A stretch of 64,000 nucleotides of DNA. It comes from an uncultured Oscillospiraceae bacterium. Lineage in GTDB: Bacteria; Bacillota; Clostridia; Oscillospirales; Oscillospiraceae. Shown piece after piece: positions 31,436-40,107 of this stretch. Each line of letters opens with the position of its first letter. The first letter of the stretch is position 1. The stretch is from contig CANQPU010000001.1 of the NCBI GenBank assembly GCA_947625815.1, positions 1 through 64,000 of the forward strand, read 5' to 3'. Both the position numbers and the translations under genes were made by a program. The notes beneath the pieces are model-generated. The model was not told where the DNA came from and did no database searches. It was given only the letters and a program-made list of their open reading frames with translations.

Positions 31436-32371
31436 TCAGTCCAGAGGCCCCACCGGGAAATTGAAGTAAGTATCCGGGAACGGCTCCCCGGTCAGGGTGA
31501 AGTGCCACCATTCGGTGTCGATGCCCGTGAAGCCGTGGGCGGTCATGGTGTCCCGCAGGAGCTTCCGGTTGGCGATCTGGGCCTTGGTCAGCCCCTCGGT
31601 GGCGTCGGCGTGGGAGATCGCCCCAAAGAGGTCGAAGGTCCCGCCCATGTCCACGGGCCGGCCGGCGGCCACGTCAAAGAGGGAGACGTCCACCGTGGAG
31701 CCCCGGCTGTGGCCGGATCTCTCGGAGATATAGCCCTTTTCGAACAGGGTGGCCTTGTCCTCGTCGGGATAGAAGTACGCCTTCATCCGGGTGTCGTCGG
31801 CGTCCCGGGACCAGAGGATAAAGTGGTCCACGGCGGACTGGGGACGGTAGGCGTCGTAGATGATGAGCCGGTAGCCCTTCTCGGCCAGCTCGTCGCTGAC
31901 GACCCGCAGGGCCACGGCGGTCTCGGCGGTCACCAGAGCCACGGGCTCGGAGTAGCCGTCGATCCGCTCGCCCACGAAGTTATAGGTGGAGTAGTAGCGT
32001 ATGTCCAGGATGACGTCCGGCGCCACCAGGGACAGCTCCACAAAGCCGGTGGGGTCCATGTCGGGGGCCGGCTCCTCGGGGGGCGGGGGCGTCAGGGCGG
32101 CCGCGGCCTCGGCGTATCCGTCGTCGTAGCCCTCGGTGTAGGCCGCATCGCGGCTCTCGGCAAGGCCCACGGAGTAGCCCTTGTCGTAGGCGGCCTGATC
32201 GGGCCCCTCGGCGAGGCCGTCGGTGTGGCCCGCGTCATAGCCGGCGTCATAGCCCTGGGCGTACCCTTCGGAGCGGGTCCTGTCCAGCATCCGGCCGCAG
32301 GAGCCGAGGGTGAGGCACAGGGCCGCCGCCGTGACGGTCAGGGCCGCAAAGCGGACAGATCTCTTTTTCAT
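31436..32371 (-). CDS. VanX/DdpX-like D-Ala-D-Ala dipeptidase lipoprotein
   Basis: A 311-residue M15D metallopeptidase anchored by a lipobox (LTLGSCG, Cys near 25). Residues ~36-90 are a Tyr/Gly/Asp-rich repeat, GYxxGYDAGY.., probably a spacer. The catalytic domain has DIRYYSTYNFVG, YDAYRPQSAVDHF, the zinc site SGHSRGSTVDVSLFD and TEWWHFTL with the catalytic Glu and last His ligand. Soluble VanX confers vancomycin resistance with vanHA, but those genes are absent and this form is extracytoplasmic, so cell-wall D-Ala-D-Ala salvage is more likely. Confidence 0.88.
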   Translation of the reverse strand: MKKRSVRFAALTVTAAALCLTLGSCGRMLDRTRSEGYAQGYDAGYDAGHTDGLAEGPDQAAYDKGYSVGLAESRDAAYTEGYDDGYAEAAAALTPPPPEEPAPDMDPTGFVELSLVAPDVILDIRYYSTYNFVGERIDGYSEPVALVTAETAVALRVVSDELAEKGYRLIIYDAYRPQSAVDHFILWSRDADDTRMKAYFYPDEDKATLFEKGYISERSGHSRGSTVDVSLFDVAAGRPVDMGGTFDLFGAISHADATEGLTKAQIANRKLLRDTMTAHGFTGIDTEWWHFTLTGEPFPDTYFNFPVGPLD

Positions 32372-32383
32372 AGGTTCACCCCG

Positions 32384-33346
32384 TTATCTTGTGAACTGGA
32401 ACAGGCAGTAGCCGGCGTAGATACACAGGAGCGTCACGCCCTGCCACCGGGAGAGCTTGCCCTTGATGAGGGCGGGGACGGTCAGCAGGAGCATCACGGC
32501 GAACATCACCGGGATGTCCAGGACCAGGGAGGCGGGATGGCCCGCAAGCTGCGCCTCCACAGGGACCCGGAAGGGCGTGACGGTGATGGCCATTCCGGAG
32601 ACGAGCACCAGATTGAAAAGATTCGCCCCGATGACGTTGCCCAGGGACAGCGCCCCGTGGCCCTTGGCCAGGGAGGTGATGGCGGTGACCAGCTCGGGGA
32701 GGGAGGTGCCCAGCGCCACAAAGGTGAGGGCGATGACCGTTTCGGGCACGCCCAGCTCACGGGCGATGATGGTGCCGTTGTCCACCAGGAGTCTGGCGCC
32801 CACGGCGATGAGCACGGCGCCGACCACGAGAAGGACGAGATCCAGCCACACCGGGTTCTCCTTTTCCCCGCCCGCGTCCTCCGCGGGAGCGGGGGAGCCC
32901 TTCATCTGGAGGACGGTGAGGACCATGTACACCACGAAGCCGGCCAGCAGGATGAGGCCGGAGGTGCGGGAGAAGAAGCCGGTGAGGTAGGCGATGGCGG
33001 AGTAGAAGACCGCCGCCAGAAAGAAGAAGATCACCGGCGTGCGCAGGGCCTTCCGGTCCACGCGCCCGGGCTTGCAGGCCACGGTGATGGCGGCGATGAG
33101 GGAGGTGTTGCAGATCACGGAGCCGATGGCGTTGCCGTAGGCGATGGAGCTGGAGCCCTCAAGAGCGGCGGTGGTGGAGACCATCACCTCGGGGAGGGTG
33201 GTGCCGATGGACACCACGGTGGCGCCGATGAGAAGCTCGGGCAGATGGAACCTCCGGGCGATGCCGGTGGCGCCGTCCACGAACCAGTCCCCGCCCTTGA
33301 TCAGGCAGAGCAGGCCCACGGCGAAAAGAAGAACGGCCTTGAGCAT
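32384..33346 (-). CDS. CaCA-family Ca2+/cation antiporter (YrbG-like)
   Basis: A 320-residue membrane exchanger with about ten helices in two inverted halves. The alpha-repeats are visible: GATVVSIGTTLPEVMVSTTAALEGSSSIAYGNAIGSVICN and TFVALGTSLPELVTAITSLAKGHGALSLGNVIGANLFN. These carry the ion-binding Glu in each (TLPE, SLPE). It probably extrudes calcium in exchange for Na+ or H+. The ATG at 33346 follows GAGGTG; a GTG three codons earlier lacks a ribosome site. It is 11 bp after the membrane-protein gene. Confidence 0.92.
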   Translation of the reverse strand: MLKAVLLFAVGLLCLIKGGDWFVDGATGIARRFHLPELLIGATVVSIGTTLPEVMVSTTAALEGSSSIAYGNAIGSVICNTSLIAAITVACKPGRVDRKALRTPVIFFFLAAVFYSAIAYLTGFFSRTSGLILLAGFVVYMVLTVLQMKGSPAPAEDAGGEKENPVWLDLVLLVVGAVLIAVGARLLVDNGTIIARELGVPETVIALTFVALGTSLPELVTAITSLAKGHGALSLGNVIGANLFNLVLVSGMAITVTPFRVPVEAQLAGHPASLVLDIPVMFAVMLLLTVPALIKGKLSRWQGVTLLCIYAGYCLFQFTR

Positions 33347-33366
33347 GGGATTCACCTCAAAACAGA

Positions 33367-34383
33367 TTATTGTTCCCCGTCGGAGCGGGTATCGGGCATA
33401 TAGTCCGCGGGATCGTATTCAAAGCCCGCGGGCGCGGAGGAATAGGGGACGGCGGACTCCAGAACGCCCTGGGCGTCCTTCACGTCGGCCTTCGCGGTGC
33501 GGGAGATCTGGCCCCAGGCCAGGAAGATGCCCAGCGCCACGAACACGAGGCATTTGAAGAAGTCCTCGGTGCTGGCCAGCTCCTTGAAGACGGTCTTATC
33601 GGTAAGGGCGGGCCCGACAAGGCTCAGCATCTGGCCGAAGGTGAGATCCAGCTCCACCTTCACGCTCCAGAGGAAGTTGATGTAGTTGAGAAGGACTACG
33701 CCCAGGAGACTGAAGACGACCGACAGGACCAGGGCCGTGTAATCCATCCGGCCCTTCAGGAGCCTGTATCCGGCGTAGCTGGCCAGGGGGATCAGCATGA
33801 AGAGCAGGACATAGATGCGCTTGAGCGCCAGGATGGAGAAGACCGAGGGGAGGATGCCCGCCAGCATCCCCAGGAGGGCGCCGACAGCTCCGAGGAGGTA
33901 GCTCCCGCCGGCCCTGTTGGCGTCGGCCTTCGTCCGCGCGCCGGTGACGGCCCCCTCCAGGCAGGCCCGGTGGACGGGACGGTAGGCGGCGCCGTGGGGA
34001 ACGGCGGCGTCGCATCCGGACTTGCCGCAGACATCGCAGGCATCCGGGACGGTGAAGCCCAGGCCCTTGATGACGTCCAGCACGGCGGTGACGCCCTGAC
34101 AGTATATGTCCGGGATCTTCCCGGAATCCACGAACACCGTGAGCCACCCGTCCCCCCAGGCGGAGGAGGCGTTTTTCCCCAGCCGGTTTTTCAGCTCCAG
34201 CTTCAGGTCCCGGCCGTATTTTTTCTGGTCGTCCTTGCCGGCGGGCAGGTTCACGGAGATGTTCTTCTTCCCGGCGTACTGCACCGAGACGAGATACCCG
34301 CGCTCCGTTCCCACCGCCCGGATGTCGGAGACCATCCGAAGTCCGTGGCTTTCACACATTTCCTTGAATTCGGCTTTTGTCAT
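33367..34383 (-). CDS. Membrane protein of unknown function with Cys-rich loop
   Basis: A 338-residue protein. The soluble N-terminal ~140 residues end in a four-Cys loop, CDVCGKSGCD...HRAC, which could hold zinc. Four or five membrane helices follow from about residue 160 (SYLLGAVGALLGMLAGILPSVFSILAL...). The hydrophilic C-terminus is short. I do not recognise a named family. GGAGG lies 8 nt before the ATG of MTKAEFK. It leads a minus-strand operon with the antiporter and VanX-like genes, all membrane or envelope functions. Confidence 0.72.
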   Translation of the reverse strand: MTKAEFKEMCESHGLRMVSDIRAVGTERGYLVSVQYAGKKNISVNLPAGKDDQKKYGRDLKLELKNRLGKNASSAWGDGWLTVFVDSGKIPDIYCQGVTAVLDVIKGLGFTVPDACDVCGKSGCDAAVPHGAAYRPVHRACLEGAVTGARTKADANRAGGSYLLGAVGALLGMLAGILPSVFSILALKRIYVLLFMLIPLASYAGYRLLKGRMDYTALVLSVVFSLLGVVLLNYINFLWSVKVELDLTFGQMLSLVGPALTDKTVFKELASTEDFFKCLVFVALGIFLAWGQISRTAKADVKDAQGVLESAVPYSSAPAGFEYDPADYMPDTRSDGEQ

Positions 34384-34578
34384 GCTCCCAACCTCCACAA
34401 AAGACGTTATAATCACAAAAATAATACATCAGAGGGAGTGGCTTGTCAATCCCTCTTGCCTTTTTGAGGAAGAGGGTGTATAGTAGGAGCATCAGGAAAA
34501 AACAGGCGGGAGGCGGCGGGCAGACCCGTCCGCGGCCGGCCATCAGAAACGGCATTTTGGCGGAATAAGGAGGAAATC

Positions 34579-35133
34579 ATGGAAAAATTCAAAAATTCTC
34601 TGGGGAAGCTCACGGTCGCCGCGGGAGAGGCGGCGGTGGGCGTGGTTTTGCTTGTCAATCCCGAGGGCTTCACCAAGCTCATCCTCATCGCGGCGGGGAT
34701 CCTGCTGTGCATCCTGGGGGCGCTGTCCTGCGTCACCTATTTCCGGATGGAGCCGGCGGAGGCCGCCCTCAGCCAGGAGCTTGTCCGGGGGCTGGTGGGC
34801 CTGGTGGCCGGCGTGCTCCTCATCTATAAGGCCGACTGGATCATCCACCACCTGATGCCCGTCACCATCATTTACGGCATCGCCGCCCTCTTTACGGGCA
34901 TTGTGAAGCTCCAGTGGACGGTGGATATGGCCCGCCTCCATCAGGGGATGTGGCAGTCCTCGGCCATCGCCTCGGCGCTGTCCATCATCCTGGCCGTCGT
35001 CATCCTCTCCGACCCCTTCTCCGCCCGCAGGACGCTGTGGATCTTCACCGGGGTGACACTGATCGTCACCGCCGTCGCCACGGTCCTCTCGGCCTTCCTG
35101 AATACCCGCAAAAAGCACCAGGATATTTCCTGA
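34579..35133 (+). CDS. DUF308/HdeD-like membrane protein
   Basis: A 184-residue protein with six predicted membrane helices in three hairpins, the layout of DUF308/HdeD proteins. Helices include VAAGEAAVGVVLLVNPEGF, LILIAAGILLCILGALSCV, LVRGLVGLVAGVLLIY and ASALSIILAVVILSDPFSA. HdeD is linked to acid stress in E. coli, but the role in Gram-positive bacteria is unknown. AAGGAGG is 6 nt before the ATG. It is a single-gene unit with a strong terminator. Confidence 0.88.
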   Translation: MEKFKNSLGKLTVAAGEAAVGVVLLVNPEGFTKLILIAAGILLCILGALSCVTYFRMEPAEAALSQELVRGLVGLVAGVLLIYKADWIIHHLMPVTIIYGIAALFTGIVKLQWTVDMARLHQGMWQSSAIASALSIILAVVILSDPFSARRTLWIFTGVTLIVTAVATVLSAFLNTRKKHQDIS

Positions 35134-35167
35134 ACGGCGCATCCCCGGCCTTTTTCGGCACTCTCCG

Positions 35168-35205
35168 GCATCCCCGCCCGCGAAAACGGACGGGGATGCT
35201 TTTTT
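35168..35205 (+). terminator. Terminator of the DUF308 gene
   Basis: GCATCCCCG/CGGGGATGC with partial inner pairing is followed by six T residues. It abuts the convergent SLH gene's stop. Confidence 0.85.
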
Positions 35206-36388
35206 AATGTTCCACGGACAGCTCCGCTATGGCCGCCCGGTACGGTGAGGCGTCCACATCGGAAAAGGGGGCGGCGGTCAGCCGTCTCCAGCGGCAGAGC
35301 CCCGGGTCCCGCCCCAGCGCCCGGCAGAGAAGCTCCGCCATAAGGCCGCGGGGGACGCAGGCCCCCTCCGGGACCTGCGGCACCGACCAGCTCACGCCGG
35401 GCAGGGCGGCCGCGCGGGTGAGGACCAGCCGGACCTCCCCGGCTGTGGCGGGCGCGTCCGGGTCAAAACACCCGTTTCCGCGCCCCGTCATCACACCCAG
35501 CGCCCCCAGACGCGCCGCGGCGGCGGCGTACCACGCGTCCTCCGGCACGTCCGGAAAGTCGGCGAAGGCCGGGAGCGCGCCGGGGTCCTCCGGCCCCAGC
35601 ATCCGGGAGACCATGACCGCCAGCTCGCCGCGGCTCACGGGGTCGCCGGGCCTGAAAAGGCCGCCGCACCCGAAGAGAAGCGCCGGATGGGGCGTCAGCG
35701 GGGGGAGCGGTACGGGTTCAGGTTCCGGCTCCGGTTCGGGCTCTGGTTCCGGCTCGGGTTCAGGCTCGGGTTCCGGTTCCGGCTCCGGTTCGGGTTCCGG
35801 CTCCGGTTCCGGCTCGGGCTCCGGTTCGGGCTCGGGTTCGGGTTCTGGTTCGGGCTCGGGTTCCGGCTCGGGCTCGGGTTCGGGTTCGGGCTCAGGTTCC
35901 GGTTCGGGTTCGGGTTCGGGTTCAGGCTCGGGTTCGGGTTCCGGTTCCCCGGTCAGAACAAGGCGCGCGTCGGAACGCTCGGTGAAGGACTCTGTGAGAC
36001 AGGTGTAGATCACTTCATAATAAAGGATATATTCCCCGGGAGAAGTGAATTCCGGGGGGACCTCAAGGTCGTATGCCTCCGGCGTGAGGCCGAAGCGGAC
36101 GGAGACCGTCACATCCCAGTCGGACAGGTTTTCCACGGTGAAGCCGTGGGGCGTCCCGTCGGCGGGGTATTCCCCGCCGGTGACGCGCAGGTCGGCGGCC
36201 GAGTATTCCGGGAATTCCTTTCCGCAGTCCAAACACACCTCCGAGACCCGGAACCGCCGTTTTTCCGGCTCGGCCGTCACCACCAGCTCCAGCCTGGAGT
36301 GGTCGTCGGCCGACGCGGACGGGACGGCGGCGATCAGCGCCGCGCAGAGCAGCAGCGCCGCGAGACGGTACGGTTTTATCCTTGGCAT
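35204..36388 (-). CDS. SLH surface protein with (Glu-Pro)39 spacer
   Basis: A 394-residue exported protein. Signal peptide at 1-27 ([11 protein letters not shown]). Residues ~30-147 form a beta-type domain with a CxxC (CLDCGKEF). An uninterrupted run of 39 Glu-Pro pairs follows, then three SLH-like repeats ([60 protein letters not shown]). The EP rod should hold the N-terminal domain away from the wall. The third SLH unit is diverged. The mature domain is of unknown function. Confidence 0.85.
   Translation of the reverse strand: MPRIKPYRLAALLLCAALIAAVPSASADDHSRLELVVTAEPEKRRFRVSEVCLDCGKEFPEYSAADLRVTGGEYPADGTPHGFTVENLSDWDVTVSVRFGLTPEAYDLEVPPEFTSPGEYILYYEVIYTCLTESFTERSDARLVLTGEPEPEPEPEPEPEPEPEPEPEPEPEPEPEPEPEPEPEPEPEPEPEPEPEPEPEPEPEPEPEPEPEPEPEPEPEPEPEPVPLPPLTPHPALLFGCGGLFRPGDPVSRGELAVMVSRMLGPEDPGALPAFADFPDVPEDAWYAAAAARLGALGVMTGRGNGCFDPDAPATAGEVRLVLTRAAALPGVSWSVPQVPEGACVPRGLMAELLCRALGRDPGLCRWRRLTAAPFSDVDASPYRAAIAELSVEH
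35714..35947 (-). repeat. 39 x 6-bp coding repeat (Glu-Pro)
   Basis: 234 bp of degenerate hexamers, GAR/GAA plus CCN on the coding strand, encode 39 EP pairs without interruption. Third-base variation shows the protein repeat, not the exact DNA, is kept. Confidence 0.9.
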
Positions 36389-36497
36389 CTCAACACCTCC
36401 AAACCGACGGAGAGCTCAGAGGGGAGGAGACATCCGGATCATCCTATTCGGAAAAATAAATTGTGCCACATCGAACGGCCGACTCGCTCCGTCCGTC

Positions 36498-36526
36498 TTG
36501 ACAATCCCCGGCCCGCGGGGTACAAT
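36498..36526 (+). promoter_or_regulatory. Rubrerythrin promoter
   Basis: Perfect TTGACA (36498-36503), 17-nt spacer and TACAAT (36521-36526), 63 bp before the ATG. The spacer contains a GC-rich inverted repeat (CCCCGGCCCGCGGGG). Confidence 0.8.
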
Positions 36527-36588
36527 ACCGACAGGAGCACATCTCACTTTTATTGAGAACATATAAAATAAGAAAGGGGAAAACAAAA

Positions 36589-37128
36589 ATGAGCAGCAAA
36601 TACGCCGGGACACAGACCGAGAAGAACCTCCAGGCGGCCTTCGCCGGGGAGTCGCAGGCCAGGAACAAGTATACCTATTTCGCCTCCAAGGCCAAAAAGG
36701 AGGGCTACGAGCAGATAGCGGCCCTGTTCCTCAAGACCGCGGACAACGAGAAGGAGCACGCCAAGCTCTGGTTCAAGGAGCTGGAGGGCATCGGCTCCAC
36801 CGCCGAGAACCTGGCCGCCGCCGCCGACGGCGAGAACTACGAGTGGACCGACATGTACGCGGGCTTTGCCAAGACCGCCGAGGAGGAGGGCTTCCCTGAG
36901 CTGGCCGCCCGCTTCCGGCTGGTGGGCGAGATCGAGCGCCGCCATGAGGAGCGCTACCGCGCCCTCCTGAAGAACGTGGAGACGGCCAAGGTCTTTGAAA
37001 AGAGCGAGGTCAAGGTCTGGGAGTGCCGCAACTGCGGCCACATCTGCGTGGGCACAAAGGCCCCCGAGGTCTGCCCCACCTGCAACCACCCCCAGAGCTT
37101 CTTTGAGGTCCACGCGGAGAACTATTAA
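36589..37128 (+). CDS. rbr: Rubrerythrin
   Basis: A 179-residue non-haem iron peroxidase that removes H2O2 in anaerobes. The four-helix domain carries the di-iron ligands in [48 protein letters not shown] and [10 protein letters not shown]. The C-terminal rubredoxin domain has its iron site in [13 protein letters not shown]...[18 protein letters not shown] precedes the ATG; the ORF can be read 36 nt further upstream but without a ribosome site. A single-gene unit with strong promoter and terminator. Confidence 0.97.
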   Translation: MSSKYAGTQTEKNLQAAFAGESQARNKYTYFASKAKKEGYEQIAALFLKTADNEKEHAKLWFKELEGIGSTAENLAAAADGENYEWTDMYAGFAKTAEEEGFPELAARFRLVGEIERRHEERYRALLKNVETAKVFEKSEVKVWECRNCGHICVGTKAPEVCPTCNHPQSFFEVHAENY

Positions 37129-37152
37129 GGCGACGGGGAACGCATGAAACAA

Positions 37153-37192
37153 AGATCCGGGAGAGGCCGACAGCCTCTCCCGGATCTTTTTC
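37153..37192 (+). terminator. Rubrerythrin terminator
   Basis: A 15-bp stem, AGATCCGGGAGAGGC and its complement, with a 5-nt loop and a T-run. Confidence 0.92.
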
Positions 37193-37241
37193 GCCGGGGC
37201 CCGGAAAAGAGACGGATCCCAATTTTTTTGCGAGTTTTTTC

Positions 37242-37270
37242 TTGACAAAGGGGGAAGGGTGTGGTATGAT
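37242..37270 (+). promoter_or_regulatory. rplJL promoter
   Basis: Perfect TTGACA (37242-37247), 17-nt spacer and TATGAT (37265-37270). Confidence 0.85.
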
Positions 37271-37277
37271 AGCCCAG

Positions 37278-37348
37278 CGTTCCAAAGACAGCAGGTGGCG
37301 CAAGGCCGTAAATCCTGCCGAGGGCGGCAAATCTTATTTGCTTTACCG
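37278..37348 (+). ncRNA. Ribosomal protein L10 leader (rplJL leader)
   Basis: This 5' leader has the L10-leader consensus: CCAAAGACAGCAGGTGGC and its partner AAATCCTGCCGAGGGCGG, forming the kink-turn-bearing stem that binds L10 or the L10(L12)4 complex. It sits between the promoter and an intrinsic terminator, so excess L10 should repress its own operon. Confidence 0.9.
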
Positions 37349-37380
37349 TGCCCCGATGCTTTGCGCGTCGGGGCATTTTC
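37349..37380 (+). terminator. L10-leader attenuator
   Basis: TGCCCCGA/TCGGGGCA with extra inner pairs followed by TTTTCT, 35 bp before rplJ. It is the likely termination switch of the leader. Confidence 0.85.
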
Positions 37381-37414
37381 TGTGGACGCCATCAAACCTC
37401 TGGAGGTGAAAAAC

Positions 37415-37945
37415 ATGCCCAACGCAAAGGTCCTGAGCGAGAAGCAGGCGATCGTCGCCTCTCTCAAGGAGAAGCTCAAGGGGGCTGCCGCCGGCGTCCT
37501 GGTGGACTATTCCGGCATCACGGTGGCGGACGACACCGCCCTGCGCCGCAAGATGCGGGAGGAGAAGGTGGAGTATTCCGTCGTGAAGAACACCCTGGTC
37601 CGCTTCGCCATTGACGACGCGGGTTACGGCGAGCTTGACTCTCTGCTCCACGGCACCACGTCCCTGGCGATCTCCCACGAGGACGCCCTGGCTCCCGCCA
37701 GAGTCGTCTCCGAGTTCGCCGAGAAGCTCCCCGACTGCTTTGAGATCAAGGGAGGCTTCATGGACGGGAAGGTCATTTCCGTTGACGAGATCAAGGCTCT
37801 TGCCAAGATCCCACCGCTGCCCGTCCTGCGCGCCCAGGTGCTCGGCACCATGCTGGCGCCCATCTCGTCCCTCGCTTGCGTCCTGAAGGCCATCGCCGAG
37901 AAGCAGGGCGCTCCCGCCGAGCCGGAAGCGGCTCCCGCGGAGTGA
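37415..37945 (+). CDS. rplJ: 50S ribosomal protein L10
   Basis: A 176-residue stalk-base protein that binds 23S rRNA and carries L7/L12 dimers through its C-terminal helix. The N-terminal [21 protein letters not shown] and [38 protein letters not shown] are typical. A short Ala/Glu/Pro-rich tail ends the protein. GGAGG is 8 nt before the ATG. It is followed by rplL after 46 bp and is controlled by the leader upstream. Confidence 0.98.
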   Translation: MPNAKVLSEKQAIVASLKEKLKGAAAGVLVDYSGITVADDTALRRKMREEKVEYSVVKNTLVRFAIDDAGYGELDSLLHGTTSLAISHEDALAPARVVSEFAEKLPDCFEIKGGFMDGKVISVDEIKALAKIPPLPVLRAQVLGTMLAPISSLACVLKAIAEKQGAPAEPEAAPAE

Positions 37946-37991
37946 TCAAACAATCCAACATCTAAAAATTTTTACAGGAGGAAAAATTACA

Positions 37992-38372
37992 ATGGCTGCT
38001 GAAAAAGTCACCGCCCTGATCGAGGAGATCAAGGCTCTTACCGTTCTTGAGCTCTCCGAGCTCGTACATGCCCTTGAGGAGGAGTTCGGCGTTTCCGCCG
38101 CCGCCATGGCCGCTCCCGCCGCCGGCGCCGCCGCTGCCGCTCCCGCCGCCGAGGAGAAGACCGAGTTTGACGTTGTCCTGGCCAGCTTCGACGCCGCCGC
38201 CAAGATCAAGGTCATCAAGGCCGTCCGTGAGATCACCAACCAGGGCCTGGCCGAGGCCAAGGCCACCGTGGAGGGCGCCCCCAAGACCATCAAGGAGGCC
38301 GTCTCCAAGGACGAGGCCGAGGAGCTCAAGAAGAAGCTGGAGGAAGCCGGCGCCAAGGTCGAGCTCAAATAA
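37992..38372 (+). CDS. rplL: 50S ribosomal protein L7/L12
   Basis: A 126-residue acidic stalk protein that recruits translation factors. The N-terminal dimerisation part, an Ala-rich hinge ([20 protein letters not shown]) and the C-terminal [36 protein letters not shown] domain are canonical. AGGAGG is 9 nt before the ATG. rpoB does not follow; a strong terminator ends the unit. Confidence 0.98.
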   Translation: MAAEKVTALIEEIKALTVLELSELVHALEEEFGVSAAAMAAPAAGAAAAAPAAEEKTEFDVVLASFDAAAKIKVIKAVREITNQGLAEAKATVEGAPKTIKEAVSKDEAEELKKKLEEAGAKVELK

Positions 38373-38417
38373 GCTGGTCGCTTCGCGCGCTTTCAAGGCC
38401 AATAGAAAACGTTCAGA

Positions 38418-38453
38418 AAAAATCCCTGAATTCCACGGAATTCAGGGATTTTT
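38418..38453 (+). terminator. rplL terminator
   Basis: A 15-16-bp stem (AAATCCCTGAATTCC and its complement) with a 2-nt centre and T-run. Confidence 0.92.
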
Positions 38454-38525
38454 CCGCTGTTTTGCGGGGCGCGCACTTGCGAAAATATAAAATGGACGGG
38501 GCCGGGGACGGCCGGATCGGGCATC

Positions 38526-40016
38526 TCACGCATCCCTGGACCAGGAGAGGGCGCGGGAGACGGCCTTCCACCAGCCCGCCAGGAGGGACCGGCGCTCCGC
38601 CTCCGCCATGGCGGGGGTGAACCGGGCGTCACAGCGCCAGAGGGAGCCGAGCTCCGCCGTGTCCTTCCAGATCCCGAGGGCCAGGCCGGCCAGGTAGGCC
38701 GCGCCCAGGGCCGTGGTCTCCCGGATGACCGGGCGGAGCACGGTCTTGCCCAGGATGTCGGCCTCGAACTGCATGAGGAACCGGTCCCGGCTGGCGCCGC
38801 CGTCGGCCTTGAGGGAGCCCATGTCGATGCCGGTGTCGGCCTCCATGGCCCGCACCAGATCCGCCACCTGATAGGCGATGGACTCCTGGGCGGCCCGGAC
38901 GATATGCTCCCGCGTGGCGCCGCGGGTCAGGCCCACGATGGCGCCCCGGGCATACATGTCCCAGTAGGGCGCGCCCAGGCCCGTGAAGGCCGGCACCAGG
39001 TAGACCCCGCCGTTGTCCGGGACGGAGAGGGCCAGGGTCTCCGCCTCCCGGGCCTCCGTGAGGATGCGCAGCTCGTCGCGGAGCCACTGGATCACGGCGC
39101 CGCCCACGAAGACGCTGCCCTCCAGGGCATAGGTGACGCGTCCGGGCAGACCGGCGGCCACGGTGGTGACCAGGCCGTTGCGGCTCTCAAAGGGGACCTC
39201 CCCGGTGTTCATCAGGAGAAAACAGCCGGTGCCGTAGGTGTTCTTGGCCTCGCCGGCGTCAAAGCAGCCCTGTCCGAAGAGGGCGGCCTGCTGGTCGCCG
39301 GCTATGCCCGCCACGGGGATCCTCACGCCGTCGAGCGTGGCGTATCCGTAGATCTCGCTGCTCGATCTCACCTCCGGCAGCATCCCGCGGGGGATGTCCA
39401 GGGCCTTCAGGAGCGTCTCGTCCCAGCAGAGCCTGCGGATATCGAAGAGCATGGTCCTGCTGGCGTTGGTCACGTCGGTGGCGTGGACCGCCCCGCCTGT
39501 CAGGTTCCAGAGCAGCCAGGTGTCCACCGTGCCGAAGAGGAGCTGGCCCCGCGCCGCCTTCTCCCGCGCGCCGGGGACGTGGTCCAGGATCCACCGGATC
39601 TTGGTGGCGGAGAAATAGGCGTCCGGGACCAGGCCGGTGGTTTTCCGGATGTGGTCGGACAGGCCCTCGGCCTCCAGACGCTCCACGATGGGGGCGGTGC
39701 GGCGGCACTGCCAGACGATGGCGTTGCAGACGGGCTTCCCCGTGGCCTTTTCCCACACCACGGTGGTCTCCCGCTGGTTGGTGATGCCGATGGCGATGAC
39801 GTCCCGGACGTCCGCGTCCGACTCCTTCAGGACCCGGAGCATCACGTCGCTCTGGGTACGCCAGATCTCCATGGGGTCGTGCTCCACCCAGCCGTCGTGC
39901 GGGAAATACTGGGTGAACTCCTGCTGGGCCGTGCCCACGATGTTCTGCTCCAGGTCAAAGAGAATGGCGCGGGAGCTGGTGGTGCCCTGGTCCAGAGCCA
40001 AGAGGTACTTTTTCAT
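38526..40016 (-). CDS. glpK: Glycerol kinase
   Basis: A 496-residue FGGY kinase that phosphorylates glycerol. It starts [21 protein letters not shown], and [23 protein letters not shown]-type ([12 protein letters not shown]), [17 protein letters not shown] and [27 protein letters not shown] are the glycerol-kinase signatures. The regulatory His phosphorylation site of Gram-positive GlpK is not obvious. AGGAGG precedes the ATG. The open frame upstream of it is only the antisense of the next region. No glpF or glpD lies nearby. Confidence 0.97.
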   Translation of the reverse strand: MKKYLLALDQGTTSSRAILFDLEQNIVGTAQQEFTQYFPHDGWVEHDPMEIWRTQSDVMLRVLKESDADVRDVIAIGITNQRETTVVWEKATGKPVCNAIVWQCRRTAPIVERLEAEGLSDHIRKTTGLVPDAYFSATKIRWILDHVPGAREKAARGQLLFGTVDTWLLWNLTGGAVHATDVTNASRTMLFDIRRLCWDETLLKALDIPRGMLPEVRSSSEIYGYATLDGVRIPVAGIAGDQQAALFGQGCFDAGEAKNTYGTGCFLLMNTGEVPFESRNGLVTTVAAGLPGRVTYALEGSVFVGGAVIQWLRDELRILTEAREAETLALSVPDNGGVYLVPAFTGLGAPYWDMYARGAIVGLTRGATREHIVRAAQESIAYQVADLVRAMEADTGIDMGSLKADGGASRDRFLMQFEADILGKTVLRPVIRETTALGAAYLAGLALGIWKDTAELGSLWRCDARFTPAMAEAERRSLLAGWWKAVSRALSWSRDA

Positions 40017-40033
40017 TCCGGTGCCCCTCCTTA

Positions 40034-40080
40034 TGATACAAATAGATCCGCGGGACAAGCCCCGCGGATCTATTGTATCA
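40034..40080 (-). terminator. Long hairpin between the DUF4353-like gene and glpK
   Basis: An almost perfect 20-bp stem (TGATACAAATAGATCCGCGGG and its complement, one bulge). It lies 28 bp past the upstream gene and just before glpK, so it can end the first transcript. Confidence 0.8.
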
Positions 40081-40107
40081 CATAGGATCGGGGAGGTAAA
40101 GGGAAAT

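Noticed and set aside
31436-32371. Vancomycin resistance cluster
   Set aside because: No vanH, vanA or vanRS homologues are near; a lone exported VanX-like enzyme is not enough.
31502-33403. 633-codon plus-strand open frame
   Set aside because: Antisense to the VanX-like and antiporter genes; composition is His/Gly/Asp-rich with no domain.
35714-35947. Possible CRISPR-like array
   Set aside because: The hexamer repeat has no spacers and lies in frame within an SLH protein gene.
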